DNA of 64,000 nucleotides, taken from assembly GCA_003991915.1 (NCBI GenBank), contig RQTK01000004.1:1422134-1486133 (forward strand), read 5' to 3'. This document shows positions 1 to 60,600 of this stretch, in pieces. Every line of letters begins with the position of its first letter. Position 1 is the first letter of the stretch. Origin of the DNA: Elysia chlorotica (taxonomy: Eukaryota; Mollusca; Gastropoda; Plakobranchidae). Position numbers and translations under genes: made by a program. The notes beneath the pieces were generated by a model, which saw only the letters and a list, made by a program, of their open reading frames with translations, made no database searches and was not told the origin of the DNA.

Positions 1-3000
1 TTGCACACAAGCATTATCTTACATATGAACTTTCATGCTAATGTTGCTTGCAAGACAATTTCACTGTTAACGTCATAATTAAAAGGGCCTATGAGACTTT
101 TCAATATACATTATATTGTAACTTAGAGCACTCTTAAAAAAATAATAACTTGAAGAAAAGAAAGAAATACCCCAACTTAACCACAGCTCTCAGTACAATA
201 TAAGCTACCTCAATAATTCATAAGCTACTTACAGTGCTTAGAGTGTCATGTTTTTATCAAAATGCATGCAGTCCTAAATATGAGAAATATTGCTTTATAT
301 CACAAAGGCTAAAAATCCATATTGTTTATTACCAAATGAAATCACCAAATATCGCATCAACTGTCAGTTTCACTATCTTATATATTTTTTTTTAGATGAA
401 AAAAAACAACAGTATTGGATATTATCATTAAAAAAAAATACTGGACATTATCAACAAATTATAAAACATAATTTCACTTCTTTAATTTTAATTAAAGTTC
501 ACCAATAATTCATATTTCACTTTTCATAATCTTCCAAAATAAATTGAAATAACTATTTTTCTTGCTTCCAGTTGTAAGAAAATGTATTTTAATGGGAAAG
601 ACATTGAAAAAAATTATCTTTGAAATCCATCCTTTAATTCTCCTTATCTTTTTCCTTGACCCTTAAAGGTGAGTGTTGCGGCCTTTGTGCAAAAATTAAT
701 GCTGTCTGTATATGCAAAACACATTCACCCAAACTACTAAAAATGATTAAAAATTTTGCAAGATAATTTTGCTTAGATCTTTTGCATTTGCAATCTGGTT
801 CTTCATATGGAAAAGAAAAGGTGCAACCAGTGCAATACAAAAAGGATAATGGTTCTAAAACATTTCAAATACATTTTTGCTGGATCCTTTTTTTTGTTNN
901 TTTNNNNTTTNCNNTTTNNNNNNNNNNNNNNNNNNNNNNNNNNNNNNNNNNNNNNNNNNNNNNNNNNNNNNNNNNNNNNNNNNNNNNNNNNNNNNNNNNN
1001 NNNNNNNNNNNNNNNNNNAAAAANTTTNTNNTAAGTTTTCTGGGGACAGTCCAATGTCATCGATAATCACAGACAGGGCTTCTGTTTTCTAACAAAACTG
1101 TTTTGTAAAAAAATCTATCACTTTATGCAAAAATACGTAAATAAAATAGGAGATTAAAAATTTACGTTTATCAATTATTGTAAGGTCGGCAATGAAAATG
1201 GCATTCAATTTGAGGCTTTTGGGCTAAGAACATGTATAGTTTTTGAATCACTCAGCACTTTTCATTTATTGCATCTTTTTTTTACCTTTACAGTACTCAT
1301 TATGCAAAGATATTTATTTCTGGTATCATTGCAAGCTCTAGTCGAAAATATTCTGTGTAATTTCAGAAAGAATGAAAGAGATGAAAGTAATATTAAGTTT
1401 GCCATATTATATCACCTAAATGTTTTGTCCATATTATTTTGTATTTATTATTCCTATTATTTTTTTTTTTTTTTTTGGATGATTGGAATTTGACATCAAC
1501 AAACCTGCATCCCTTCATACCATTTTCTATTGTTTTACATAAACCATATAAATAAAGCCTAAAAATAAAACAGGACTCTATTGACTTCTGTGTTCTTTTT
1601 TAATGTATGTTATTTAATTGGACAAAGATAAATGAAAAACAATTTACAGAGAAAATGAAAAACTGACACTTGTTTTTTCCAGAACCATTTATTAATTGAA
1701 TTTGCATATACACATGTATTTCCAAAAAGAGGCAGTCGCCTAAAGCAAGCAATCTAGCATAATTCTTTCAAATCCAACCCAAATATTCAAAGCACATTAC
1801 ATCCATTGCAAAGTAAAATGAGGCAAATCCACTTGCTTTGCTAACCTGCAGACCATTTCTGATTTAAAGTACAATGTACATGTCCTCTTATATTTAGAAA
1901 ATTATACAGGAAAGTTCTGATGCTTCCAGGTGCTTGACAATTTTGTGTGCATAACTATACCTTTTTTTCTCTCTCCCTAGGCCATGTCACATTATTTGCT
2001 GATTCCATGTTTTACAGGATAATTTTGGTTAACTCTAGTCTTTACAAAATAGCATGTCACCCACATGATTTGGAAGCTTATTTTCAATGAACAAAAATGA
2101 GCAACTTTTTTCTAAGTTTTCTCAATTGTAAAATCCAAAGGGATAAACTTGTACCACTAAGCACTATGTTAGCTTCCTAAAAAAAAACATATCTAATATT
2201 AGACTATGAAACTTGCACTGAATATATTAAAGTACATTGATAAACCAGAAAAATACATAATTCAACCTTTATTAACCCCCACCTTCAGACATGTAACTTT
2301 TCTTATTTTTCTGTGTCAAAAATTTTACTATAGGGAAATATACAAAGTAATCTACTTACATCAGTATACTTTTGATCATTACGAGAGAAAAAAAAAAAGT
2401 AATACAAATGAAGAAACAGTGAACAAGTAATGTCGTTCTTCTATAAACCTTTACTCTTGCTTAGTAAATGCTAAGGATCTTTCTTCTTCTACTCCTGGCT
2501 ATGATAAAACAAAAATCTAAAAATCAATCAAGAATAATGATGTCAACACTCAGCTTAAGTAAACGTGACAAGTGATATGGACACTAAGAATTTAGCTAGA
2601 TCTAACAGCATTATGAGTGTGAATGAGAAGTTGCCATATGACAGATACTGAAGACACAAATAAGATCTAGTCCCTTAGTTCTGACATTTTAAATAAATAC
2701 TCGACTCTAGCCTTTTTCTTTTCTCAATCTCACGCAATAAATAATACAAAAAAATGGTACATGTACAACTAAGAGGATGTAAGAGATAATGATATTCAAA
2801 TAGGAATTCTGACTGACCATAAGCCGCTAGTTGATATAAGTGGATTACACTGCATATTATTTCAATACTCTCAACCAAGCACTTGATGTCACAATAATGT
2901 GTAAAAAATGCTTTTTTTTTTTAAATAAATGAGCATGATGTGCTTTATGCAAGAGAGACAAAAAATAAAAAGGCTCTCACAGTTTTTACTAATTTTCTAT

Positions 3001-6000
3001 GTGTATTGCACTTTAAAAATGAAAATGAAACTTTGAGAAGAATATGAAACAAAAGGGGGCAAAAATCACGTCCCAAGGCATTAAAATTATGTCATAAGTC
3101 TGATTCATTCATGAATTAAAGAAACTTTCTTTACAACCTAATATTTTTATGTTTGATGAGATTGAAATGAGCGTTCAAGTGATGAAATTTCTACACTGAT
3201 ATCTATTATGATTACACAAACGCTTTTTCAATCTTCAAAATAATAACCTTAGCATACATATTCTTATAAACCACATTTAGAGTAACTTGAGTGATCAATG
3301 ATATCTCTTATACGTGAAGAGAACTTTTAAGAATATTTATACAGACCTGAATTGAAAAAAACTCATAGCCATTCTTATCTTAATCAGTGTCACTGTCATC
3401 TCTAAACTCCAGGGTTGCTCATTATTTTTAAATCATTTCAGACACAACAATGCAAATAAAGTTTATAAATGAACTGGATAAGATATTTGAAAAAGGAGAA
3501 TAAGAAAAGAGAATTTGCCTACTAACTTGTAATTGGACAGCTGGATACACCAATTTTTTGTTTTTTTAATTTTCTCAGCTTTAATTAAAACAACTATCAA
3601 GAGACATTTGACAAGGTGCGTCAACTGCATTGGATAGCATGATGTAGATTTTACGTTTACTTCTTTGAAGTAGTTTTCGGATTTTACTTGTTTATTAGTT
3701 GAACTTCCCAATATCAAAGTATTTATGAAACAACTAATTGTCGAGGTATAAGAAAATGACTACAATATTAGGAGTGGATGGGAAGGATTAAAATCACTCA
3801 AAATAAATAGAGTTAAAGCTAAAATAGAAAAAAAAGAAATTTGAGATAAAAAAGCAGTATAGGATGAAAACAATTTACAATGTGGTTATGTCACAGGGAA
3901 GCAAAGTAAAATAATTTTCTTCAGATTCAATCATATTTACAGTAATATTTAGCAATAACATTTGATTTGGTAAGGAAAACACGTTTGCAAAAAAGTAATA
4001 ATAAAACAACAACAATAAAACAAATTGACAAGATATACAACAAAAACTAAAATATCTTATTGCATTTAAGGATCCTGATTACCAAAAATCATAATTCAAA
4101 ATGCAGACATGTATCAAGTATAGGATAATTTATAGTACCTTTTACAAGATTCGAACTCGCCAATTTTATATTCTTATAAAGGCACAGACATAGTGGGGTC
4201 ATCATACTTGATTAAAACTCAGGCACCAAAATATTTTCAGAAATTTTGGTTGACCACACAATTGGGGAAGTGAGAGACTAGCAACTCCTCTGTCGCACAC
4301 ATGAAATTTAGTTCTATATAAATCTGACCCTCCCCAAACTGAAGTCAGACATGATCCCACCATGTCTGCACATTAAGACTAGTAACTTTTTAAGACTGAA
4401 ACATCTTTACCTACAAAATAATTACAAACAATGGCAGTGACTCAAAAGGGAAAACAATTAAAACATGCAAAACTTACAGTGCTATAAAACAAACTTTTTA
4501 AAAACTACTAGAGCTTTAACAAAATATGTAAGAACCAAAAAAATTGCTTTACAATAATTATTTACATGAAAGCTGCAATATAAGGGCAAATTGCATGAAT
4601 ACAAAATTAGTTTATAGGTTTAAAAAAGGAAGAGAAAACATATGTCACAATCATGCAAAGCCAACTAAAATTAATACATGAACAAAATCAGGCATTCTAC
4701 AGGATTACACTGTCTAATAATCTTTTTACATAACTAAATTTCTAATATACACAATATACTATCACAACCATTGCAGTACCATCAGATTCAATTTGGATAA
4801 ATTATTATGATTAGAGCTGCAGTTTCATTTAAAGATGATTCTGATAAATGACAGAGTACCCAAGATTCCCCTGTGAAGTTCAATGTTGCATTCAGTAAAT
4901 ATTCTAAACCCCACTCCCCAGAAAAAAAACAAAAACAAAAAATAAATTGAGATATTACACGAATTGAACTTTCATTGATACTTCTTCGGCCTACTAAATG
5001 CTCTGAAGCTGCTTCACGTCTGTAAAAGAAACATTCTAGGAGATGTGGAAGGATCTTAGAAAAGATAATAGGAATAAAACATGAATCCATAAACAGCTGG
5101 GTTTTTTATGGAGGGGTTTGAGGGGTTGGAAGGGGGAACCCTGTATATAGAAAAAAATTGTTTAATATCAATCAATGTAGCACAATTAAGCCACATTGCG
5201 ACGATGAGTTGAGTTGCACTGTCAGCACTCTGTATAAGCTATATTCCACAAGATGAAAATAATTATCACCTAAATTAAAGGTTATTTTAATGTTTAAAGT
5301 AATATTGTCAATACTAGAATGTAATTTGGTGCTATTGATATATTTTTATCTTTCTCATATGAATGACTTATAATGGGTAGGTCCCTCCAAGTCCTTCCCA
5401 CACAAAAAAAAAATGTTCTTTTTTTTTTCCACAAGTCAAGTCTTGACATTTTCTCTTAGATACTTTTACCAAACCTACTTGGAAAACGAAGTTGAATACT
5501 ACAGCATATCATGAAAGTTCATTCCACATAAAATTATTTTTGCTCGTCTGATAATGAGAAGATCTGTTGGCAAAAACATAATAAATCTCTTTTCCCTGCA
5601 TGATAAAGGCAATAAATTGTAAAAAATATATACATAATTATTATGTAAATATATTTTCCGCTTTTGCATTTCCCTGTGTAAATGAGTAAAAATTATGTTT
5701 GCAAGAAATAATTATGTAAAATTAAAATTCAGGGCTACAAAAGTCTGATATTGACAACTATCTAGGCAAACCTATATGAACATTTTTTAACCAAGATAAT
5801 GACAATTATTATGACTAACAAAATATACAAAATACTTTGCTCATTCATGTGAATGTTTTACAGCCAGTTCCAAAAATATAAAGCTGCAAATGACAGACAC
5901 ATTTGTTTGATAAAAGAAAATTTCAACCATTAACAATGGTTCATAGCTCTAGAGATAATAGTTATGAATTTTTGTTCTTTATAAATTTGCTATATTTTCT

Positions 6001-6288
6001 TTCAGCGAAAAAAAAAAGTTTTGTAGAAAAGAATAAGTATAAATTTCTACTTATAAGCAATGATCTCAACTTCAAACCCTAAACACACCAAGCAGTGCTA
6101 GTGCACATAAAAATATTGGTAGAAAAAAGGTAAAAGTAACCCAACAGTTACATACAAATACATCTTTTCGTTTGTTAAATGCAACTATTTTGTATATCCA
6201 TTTTTACAAGGCAAAAAGTGAAAAAGCTAGCAAATTATCTGTAAGTCTATCAAAACAGTGGTAAAGCAGTATTATTTGATACAACCAT
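1..6288. other. 3' UTR and downstream flank of the ABLIM-like gene
   Basis: AT-rich sequence with no supportable open reading frame on either strand. The part next to 6288 must include the 3' UTR of the minus-strand ABLIM-like gene. I could not choose a polyadenylation site: minus-strand AATAAA hexamers (plus TTTATT) occur only far away, for example near 2268 and 1684, so the 3' UTR is either several kilobases long or uses a variant signal. The stretch also holds homopolymer runs and one assembly gap. Confidence 0.6.
899..1031. other. Assembly gap or masked low-quality run
   Basis: Mostly N with isolated t, c and a bases at both edges, flanked by T-rich sequence on the left and A-rich sequence on the right. 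Reading frames through it are meaningless. Confidence 0.99.
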
Positions 6289-52266
<45,978 letters not shown>

Positions 52267-55200
52267 GGTGACTGAAACTGCTCACTAGATCAAGGGACCC
52301 TGTAACTGTAAGTTGCCTTGATAAAGCAACCACTGCAACCACTTGAATGAGTGGTCCGGAAAAAGAGTGTGCAAGTTGTTTACACTTGAAGTTGAAAGAC
52401 TGCAATATTATGTTCTGACTTTTAGGCCTACTTAGTAAAACTGTGTTTTTTTTAAAACTCAATCCAAACTGAGGACTAATCTGGATCTCTAGATTCCTAG
52501 ATCTAGTCTAGATCGAAACTTGCAGAATCTTGTTTCGAACAGTGGTGACTCTTGTTGTCTCCATCCCTTTGTCCATGGATAGGAATGCAGTCAATGCACT
52601 CTTACTTCTCTAAAATCTTTACTTTAAAAGCCTTTATAATAGAATCTAGATTTATCTAGATCTATTCTAAAACAGTGTATACTGTTGCTCTCACTAATCT
52701 AATCAAGATCTAATAATTATGTCGATCTTTATCTACCTAAAAATAGAAACCATCGATCTTGTTTTGCAATCTAATATTAGCCAACAGTTGAGTTCAACTG
52801 GATCTTTTGCTCTAGCTACCGAACATCCCCTGAAGGCTAACCTTGTTTGATCATCAAAGCTCCCAGCCAGGGAAAGAATGATAACTAAGCTTTAGTGATC
52901 AAAGAGAGAGAGCGTCATTATAACTTAGGCTTCTGAACAGAAAAAGAAGTGTTATCCAGTCTAGGATCTATTGCTTATATATAAAAAAGAAATAACTTAA
53001 ATTATACATGAACTTTGAGATTTTTAAAATCGTTTCGTATAAATAAATGAGTTTTAAATAATTATATACTATTATATATCCCACAACAATGAGTAAAGGT
53101 CATCCATTAAGTATCGGAAAAAAAGCATACGAAAGCTGTTATTAAATTGAATTAAGGCATTTATGTTGTTTCTATCCTTAAAAACAAAAAAACATGTATC
53201 CTACCAATAAAATTGGCAGTAGCAGGCTTTTAATAATGTTGGTTTGTTGTTGTGTTTTTTTTTACAAAATCTACGTGTTCCAGGTGTGACAAGGGAGACG
53301 ACTAAAATAAATGATATTAAAATGGATGTTCCGCATTTTGAATTGTATCCCTTTGAAGCAGTAACCGTAAAAGCAGTAGCAACGATGTTTGATACAGTGT
53401 AATAACTGGTAGGCCTATTAGAGTGTTGTGAAATTTTAAATGTTGTATAATTTAAAACTTACAATAAGTTAATGAAAAAAATCTTGGCATTTTAAAATTG
53501 TATTTCCGGGAAATTGCAATGGCATGCACACTGAAGCCTACTGCTACATGTATAGCAATAAGCGTGCAAGCAATATTTATCTGAATTAGTAAGACAATTA
53601 ATCTCATAGGCAACTTTTCGTACTCAAGTCAGGACTTAAAGGATAAAATTAATTTACCCACCCGCCCCCTCAGCTCCTACCATCCAAAAAGGTCTAGTGT
53701 TCTTATGACTTCTTTGTTATCAGACATTTCCCGAAAAAAATGCACCCATAAAGCTTAAAATAAACAATTTAGACATTATTGTTTCTGTGCGTGTTTATTT
53801 TTTCTGTCGGTGACTATTTCATTATTCACACGTAACACTAGCCTATCTTGCTTCCAAGGGATATACAATTTAATCAACGAAGAATTAAGTAAAATTTTAA
53901 CATTTTAAATCCAGTGTCTCAATGTCAGTAATTATCAAACTAAAAATTCACAAATAGCGCATACATCACTTATCAAACACTTTGATATCAAAGAATTTGA
54001 TACACAAATCAAGGTGGATGGATACATTAGTTATAATCCATTAATTCCCTTCCTATATGCATATACTTGTAATGTTATTCCTGTAGGCTAATAATATTCT
54101 GTGCCTATATTTTTCTCCTTATACGCCTATAAAATGTTCTTCAAACAGTTTTGTTTTTGTAGCCTGGTTGCATTGTCGTTGCGACGTCGTTGTCTGTTAT
54201 AAACGGAGTTCAAGTTTGGGTGCGACCATGTTCGATAATGAAATTATGTTTTATTTATTTATTTGTTTGGTTTTTCTCTTGTGAAGTATCAATTTTTCTA
54301 ATGCATGATGTTAAGACTTTGTGTAAGTAGTTTTTGTCAGTAAACTGTAGAGCCCCTTTTTTCTCTTTTTTAAAACTGACGGCAATATCATTCACGCATT
54401 ATCTTCTTCACACTCTTTGACCTAAAATAATGACGCGAGTGATTTCTGTGTGCATAGCGGCTTTCGCGTAAAATAACTTTGATTTCACGACAAAAGAGTT
54501 GACTGTAGCTAATTTTCCCCTTAATTTTCTATTTTCTTTTAAAGTTGGGTGCATATCTTTCCAACCCCCATTATTCATAAATTATTAGTATAGTGTGTTA
54601 ACGACATGGTCGACGAATCTGTCAGACATCATTGGAATGAATATTTTTTTTTTTTTGGTTTTTGTTTTTAATGATTATTCGTGTCGTGAAGTAAACGTAT
54701 TATATTCTATGGATCCGAAATCTGATATTTACAGACTTTACAGAAAATTATATTGGAGTACTTTCAAGGATGTGTTAACACTTAGACTGCGTCGCAACAA
54801 ACAAAAATGGCATGGACGAACGTAGATTACAAGAAATAAATACCAGCTGTTGTCTCCGGCTCTTATCTCATGGCTCCTTACTGCTACTTTTTTGTAAGGG
54901 AGGGCATAATTTTTAGCCTGACTTTATCAGAGAGGCTACCAAAAACCTTAAATAGGCCTATTTGGTTCTTTTCCTCCTCCTCCTCCTCCTTCTTTACAAC
55001 AATTCCAATAAAACATTAATACAAAACAAACTACAAGGTGTCGCCTAAAGATCACTGACGTTTTTGGCAGAATGTCTTCGATCAATTTCATTCGATTAAT
55101 TAATTTTGAATACTTTGGAAATGAATATTACTTGATAGCCAAAACACAGGTAAAATAACTTACACCTAATTAACATATAAACATGAGAAAAACACATAAG

Positions 55201-55323
55201 CGAAAAAAAGCACACAAAAACTACACAGAAACAAATAACAAAATAAACAACAGAGGAACAAATAAAATAAATAATAATAACAACAACAGCAACAACAACA
55301 CCAACGACAACAACAGCAGCAGC

Positions 55324-55387
<64 letters not shown>

Positions 55388-55591
55388 GCAGCAGCAGCAG
55401 CAACAACAACAAGATCAACAAACGAGTTTTCATCTCCAATATTGTAGTGTTTTTTTTCTCTCATTTGGACATAATTCATTTCATTTGCTATTCACGTGCT
55501 ATACATACAAACCAAAGCTTACATGCAAAACAAAAGGAAAAATTAATATTAAACAAACCAAAAAAACGTTGACATCATGGCGTGTTCCTTT
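52267..55591. other. Candidate 5' UTR/promoter of the ABLIM-like gene and intergenic DNA
   Basis: No convincing coding exon. The segment 51.4-52.8 kb has many copies of 'tagatct' and 'ctagatct'. Minus-strand sequence just above the candidate start has a TTTCCGGA word (ETS-like) near 52358, but I see no clear TATA box. Remaining sequence is AT-rich, with an (AAC)n tract at 55268-55410. Confidence 0.45.
55268..55412. repeat. (AAC)n / (CAG)n microsatellite
   Basis: Long CAA/AAC run with short CAG clusters; poly-Asn and poly-Leu frames here are artefacts. Confidence 0.98.
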
Positions 55592-56059
55592 TTAGTTTTT
55601 TTGGGAGCGTGAACCTCGTGAGCATTTATTGATACGTTTGCGATGCTTCTTACTCTTAGAATGCCGCGGACGCTGGCGATTCGGCAAAACACTTATCTTG
55701 AAATCGTTCATGGGAGGACTACCTGCTTCGGGGTCAAACTCTCTGGAAGGGAAGAAAAGGTGAATGTGATTTTTCAGGGCGAGTGATGGAGGGTCCCTTT
55801 TCATCTTTTTGAGCTGATGATAACAGGCCTTTGCCACTTTGAATTCGTTCAGCAACTCTGTAGGGATGGCTCTGCAGAAGGCGACGAGCCACTTGTTGAG
55901 GGTGTGCTTGGAGAAGAAATACAACCAAATCATATGGGTGTTGTTGGTAAGTTGGTTGGGTACACCGAGCATGCTACTGCGGAACTTGTTGCTCACTGTA
56001 GGCACTTCTTTAGGCACGCAGAGGCTCTCGCCGAACAGGAGTTGTCGGTACACATCCAC
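55592..56059 (-). CDS. Unrecognised gene, last exon
   Basis: 155 codons and a stop, entered in phase 0 through the acceptor TTTTTTCTACCTATAG. The sequence starts VDVYRQLLFGESLCVPKEVP, has a hydrophobic/aromatic core (HMIWLYFFSKHTLNKWLVAF followed by CRAIP), a helical LLNEFKVAKACYHQLKKMKRD segment split over several turns, and ends in a very basic tail (RQRPRHSKSKKHRKRINK). The tail suggests nuclear or nucleic-acid-binding localisation (inference). It is not low-complexity, and it continues an open frame from the exon at 56971, so I think it is real. I do not recognise the family. Confidence 0.65.
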   Translation of the reverse strand: MDVYRQLLFGESLCVPKEVPTVSNKFRSSMLGVPNQLTNNTHMIWLYFFSKHTLNKWLVAFCRAIPTELLNEFKVAKACYHQLKKMKRDPPSLALKNHIHLFFPSREFDPEAGSPPMNDFKISVLPNRQRPRHSKSKKHRKRINKCSRGSRSQKN

Positions 56060-56178
56060 CTATAGGTAGAAAAAATTAATACATATTTTGTTTTATTGAG
56101 ATGGCGATAATATTTCCATCAAGTTTATTTTGGGACACAACAGATTATCACCGTCACCACCATTGTCATCGTTGTGTC

Positions 56179-56325
<147 letters not shown>

Positions 56326-56436
56326 CGTTTGTCTCTCTGAGAGACACACTCTGAGTGGTATTGACTTTATGAGGTCCATCTCATTGAAATTCTATTGACT
56401 TTTTATGAGGCCTCAAAACCTTTCTCTTCATCAATT

Positions 56437-56565
56437 CACCCCCCCCAAAAAAAAAAAATAACAACAAAAAAACACAAAAAACAACAAACAAACAAAAACA
56501 AAAAAAACAATAAAAAACAAAACAAAAAAAACAAAACAAAAAAACAAAACAAAAAACAAGTAACT
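56437..56565. repeat. A-rich (CAAAA)n-type simple sequence
   Basis: Simple A-rich sequence with interspersed C, following a short C tract. Confidence 0.95.
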
Positions 56566-56654
56566 AAATTATACTTTAAAACATGACCGACCTAATCATC
56601 GTTCTTGTGCTCCCCTCCAATTTAATGGGGTTGGGGTGGGGGAGAGACTGACTT

Positions 56655-56905
56655 CACCAAGGAGAAACGGTAGAGAGTTAGTCTTTTAATCGGCAAGTTG
56701 CCGGTTTGAAACCCACGATCAGACACAATTTATGTATCCCTTTTGTCCACTACTGGTTGGGTCACTGTCAATATAATGTGATCGGTTGAATCAGGAGTCT
56801 ATGATCTCCCCGTACTGTCTCCGTCTTAGTAAGGCCGAACGTAAAACTGCCAGAAGTTAGTCTTAGGAACCTTCAAAGGAATAGCCTCCCTGCGCACACA
56901 GATAA
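56655..56905 (+). mobile_element. Diverged SINE copy
   Basis: B-box-like ccggtttgaaac near 56700, 'ccactactggttgggtcact', 'tataatgtgatcggttgaat', 'ccgtactgtctccgtc' and 'agttagtcttaggaacc' match the SINE order. It lies in the intron of the unrecognised gene, opposite to its transcription. Confidence 0.82.
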
Positions 56906-56970
56906 AGAATCGTTATTATACCAACTGACTCACTCACTCACTAACCCTTTACATTTATTTAATGTCTTAC

Positions 56971-57237
56971 CAGTTTCACAATTGCGACGACTTGGCTTCT
57001 TTCGCAGTTGCCACCCCGCACACACAAGGTGGAGTCCGAGTAAAGTGTTAGGAAACTGTCCACCCATTCACCAAGAAGACACTTTTCGGACTGGTTACTT
57101 CTTCGGACAAGCAGTGATTTGAACCAAACCACAGCAGAACGAGGCCTAAGCTCACACTGTTTTTTGAAGAGCCTACATGGACCAACTGCTATTGGCCTAG
57201 CACTGTTCATACCCCACCTTTTGTTTGCAGGAACCAA
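56971..57237 (-). CDS. Unrecognised gene, upstream exon
   Basis: Open frame from a stop just above 57237 to the donor CTG|GTAAGA. The first ATG in frame gives MNSARPIAVGPCRLFKKQ, then a segment with RSAVVWFKSLLVRR, CLLGEWVDSFLTLYSD and ERSQVVAIVKL. The exon ends in phase 0 and continues as VDVYRQLL in the next exon, giving about 235 residues if translation starts at that ATG. It is Cys-containing, with alternating hydrophobic helices and no signal peptide. Either this is the first coding exon or it has an upstream acceptor I could not place. Confidence 0.6.
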
Positions 57238-57240
57238 TTA

Positions 57241-58101
57241 TAGTGCGTATATTTTTTCCTTACTTATTTTCTCTTATTTAGATCCCGATACCCAGTAAAT
57301 GAAAATGCAGTATATACAATGTATGTGCTTTCGATTTGTCTTAAGAGTTTTTTGGGTTAAATAAAACAGTAAAATTATATTGTTCTGTGTCTTTTTGTTT
57401 TGTTTTGTTAGAATTTAAGCGCCACTGACACTGTGACAGTCATTTAACAAACGTTGATGGCAAAGATCATTGAGATCACCTTTCATGGGAAAGAACTGTA
57501 GATCTAGATCTAATTTTACACTGCAGCAAGATTTTCTAATGCAGTTTTAAAAATTAAGAGAGCGTAAATCTTGAAAATATCTAGATCTAGATCTATTTAT
57601 TTAAAATAGATAAACAATCTATGTTGATCTATTAAAATAGATAAACAACAATGTTGACGTCTAAATCTAAATATTGTCACTGCTGATGTGATTCTGATAG
57701 GTGAAAGTGGGCCTAAATAACCAGACGGACAATAGTATTAAAATCAGTCAGATGGAATAGTCTTTGATACTTTTATTTATCGAAAAGTCTTGTATACTTT
57801 CCTTTCTTGCCATTGCTGCGCGCGCATCCTGAATTCTAAAATAATTATACTGCTGCTAAGTACCTTACGGGAAAATAATAATAAAAAATAATTCCTTTTA
57901 AAAAAATCTTTGCTACCGAGATGCGAATACTGATTCACAAAAAAAAAAATATAAAAAAAATAACACCCTCTCCCAAACCAGCAAAAAAAAAAAAAAGAAC
58001 CCCCAAAAAAACCCACCACCACCACCAAAAACAACAACATTAGGAAAAACAGCGTCAGTAACAACAACAATGATAACAACAACAACAACCATAACAACAA
58101 T

Positions 58102-58154
<53 letters not shown>

Positions 58155-59403
58155 CCAAAACGACAACAACAAAAGCAATAACAGCAAAAAATGTTATCAA
58201 CTGCAACATTAACAACAACAACAACAACAAAAACAACAACGATGACGACGACGATGAAAACATCAACAACAGCAAAGCAGCAATTGACAATGTTTAGATT
58301 TCAATTTCACAAGCTTTGGTGATCACACTGCCTTCATTTCTAAATCTTTTTTTCTCCTTGAAATGGTTGCTAGGTGTCGATTTAATTTTTCTCTACCACA
58401 TCAGGAATATTCCTGGCTAAAAATGCATTTATTATTATTGGGTCTTTGTCAGAGAGATCTTAGTATCAGGCACTCTACATGAATGTAAATTAATGTAGTC
58501 CCTCCCGCCTAGCAAAACACCCCCCCCCCCCCCAAAAAACATCAAAACAAAACAAAAATCAAATAAAAAAGGAAAGATGGAAAATATTAGTTTCAAGAAT
58601 AAGTCGCTTATGATTTAAAAAAAAAAACACTCTTGAAACGTGCCGAGGACTTTCAAGCCTATGGTTTAATTTGTAAAGCGTCTTTTCTTTAATGAACCCA
58701 ATTTAATTTTAATGGTTTACGTGCCAATACATAAATTACATGATCAGAATAATATGCAAATGAAATGATACATCAACAAAACATTAGGTTTACTAAAAGG
58801 TTTCTGCCTGCTAAACAAGAGCTACCAAAGTATGCGGTGAATTAACATCACAGAGATAAACCGAAGGTGATGGTGATTCTATAAAGCAAAACAAACAAAA
58901 AAAAAAATAAAAAGAAAACCAACAACAATCATCTAAATTTTGTTCGCTTCGAACTTCATAGTGCCATAAAATATATGTCAAGAAAGGTATGGATTTTTAA
59001 CCTTTTTCTTCCATCGCTTTTCCTCTCACAAAATCGATCGACACCAAGTAGAGGGCCAAGCCACCGAATTGAAAGAAGTGAAAAGGATAACAGTGATTTT
59101 ATTACCTTTAATTGTAGATATCGATAGGACAGAGTGATTCTAAGAGAGTATTACATTTTTTTCAGCCCACACAATCAGCCTACACAGCGAGTTTATGATG
59201 TATATTTCCGTCACTTCGCCTTCTATTTTTGGACGCCTTTATCGACACGCATGATTTGCCAAGCGATTCACGTATATATTTTCTGGGGAAATCACAAACC
59301 GAATTTAGTTATGGGAATATCCGAAGTCTGACTAAGTTGCTGCGAAAGTGAGAATCCTGTTCAATCCATAAGTTAGCGATAACCATTTTACTGTGTACAA
59401 CAG
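57241..59403. other. Intergenic DNA between the unrecognised gene and the protease gene
   Basis: No supportable gene. It includes 'ctagatctagatct' clusters at 57500-57600, A-rich and (AAC)n simple sequence at 57940-58230 and a C tract near 58520. Confidence 0.65.
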
Positions 59404-59464
59404 GTACCAGATCCTGAAACCAAACCTTAATGAAGAACCAAGGACGCTTGATTCGATTATATTG
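59404..59464 (+). other. Possible 5' UTR exon of the protease gene
   Basis: A 61-nt segment between a good acceptor (ttttactgtgtacaacag) and a strong donor (attg|gtaagttc). It has no obligatory coding frame and would have to splice to the acceptor at 61730. This is tentative. Confidence 0.3.
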
Positions 59465-60142
59465 GTAAGTTCTATGTCGCAATTAACTGTACATGTGCAC
59501 TAATTTACAGTCAAATATCACGAGTAGCCATGTCCTACTCAGGTATTTCACAAGGCGATTATAGAACATATCACATTGCAATATAAACATATTAACCTTG
59601 TATGGTAAACATAACAACAAGAAGTAAAAAACAAATAGCTAAGCAAATATTTAAGACGAGACAAAACAATCAGACAAGTCTATTTAAGCTGTTTAACCTA
59701 GTTTTAACAATGAAAAAGGGTTAAAGTAAACTATAATTTCATGGGTAATAAGAGGCAAAGCATATAATGAAGCAGCTATCATAGAACTATTATCAATCAA
59801 TATAAACCTTAAGTTATTCTTTAGAACTCTTTGCTCTTAGTAATAACAGCAACCGAGCAGTTGAAGCAGTTCTCCAGATGTAAAAATGTCCACACTTGTA
59901 AAGGAAAATGGAAGCCCACATAGTGTGATTTTATTATAGTGGAGTGATTTGATGTCAGTACATTGATTGGTTTACGATGTGATAATGTAGAAATAAGTCT
60001 CAGTTGAAAGTTATATGTAAGGCAACCAAAGTATGCCTGATCTGTATTAGATTTTTTTCAAGAGCTATAAATTGATACTTCTCAAAACACTCACACACTC
60101 ACACACACACACACACACCCTCTCTTTCTCTTCATATCTATC

Positions 60143-60149
60143 TATCTAC

Positions 60150-60236
<87 letters not shown>
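60143..60236. repeat. (CTAT)n microsatellite
   Basis: About 23 tetranucleotide units after a (CA)n run at 60090-60118. Confidence 0.98.
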
Positions 60237-60600
60237 ATGTTTATATACATTTATATATATACATATATAGAGTGAGATACAGACAGTTAGACAGACAGAC
60301 AGACAGGCAGACATAGTGAGAGAAAGAGAGAGAGAGAGAATGATCGACAGATCGAAATAAATAAAGATAAGATAATACAGAGACAGATAAAGTAAACATC
60401 ACATTCGATTAATATTTTTTTGTAAAATAATGTATATACTCGTATTTATAATTATGATCAGTCCATAACAGTGCATCAACAAAATACCACCGTAATATAG
60501 AAGTAAGAATCTACTACAACGCGTCATAAATAGGTTGCTCAAGTACAAAATTTGCTTAACTGTTATTATCTCAACATCGCAGATACAAGGGAGACAGTAA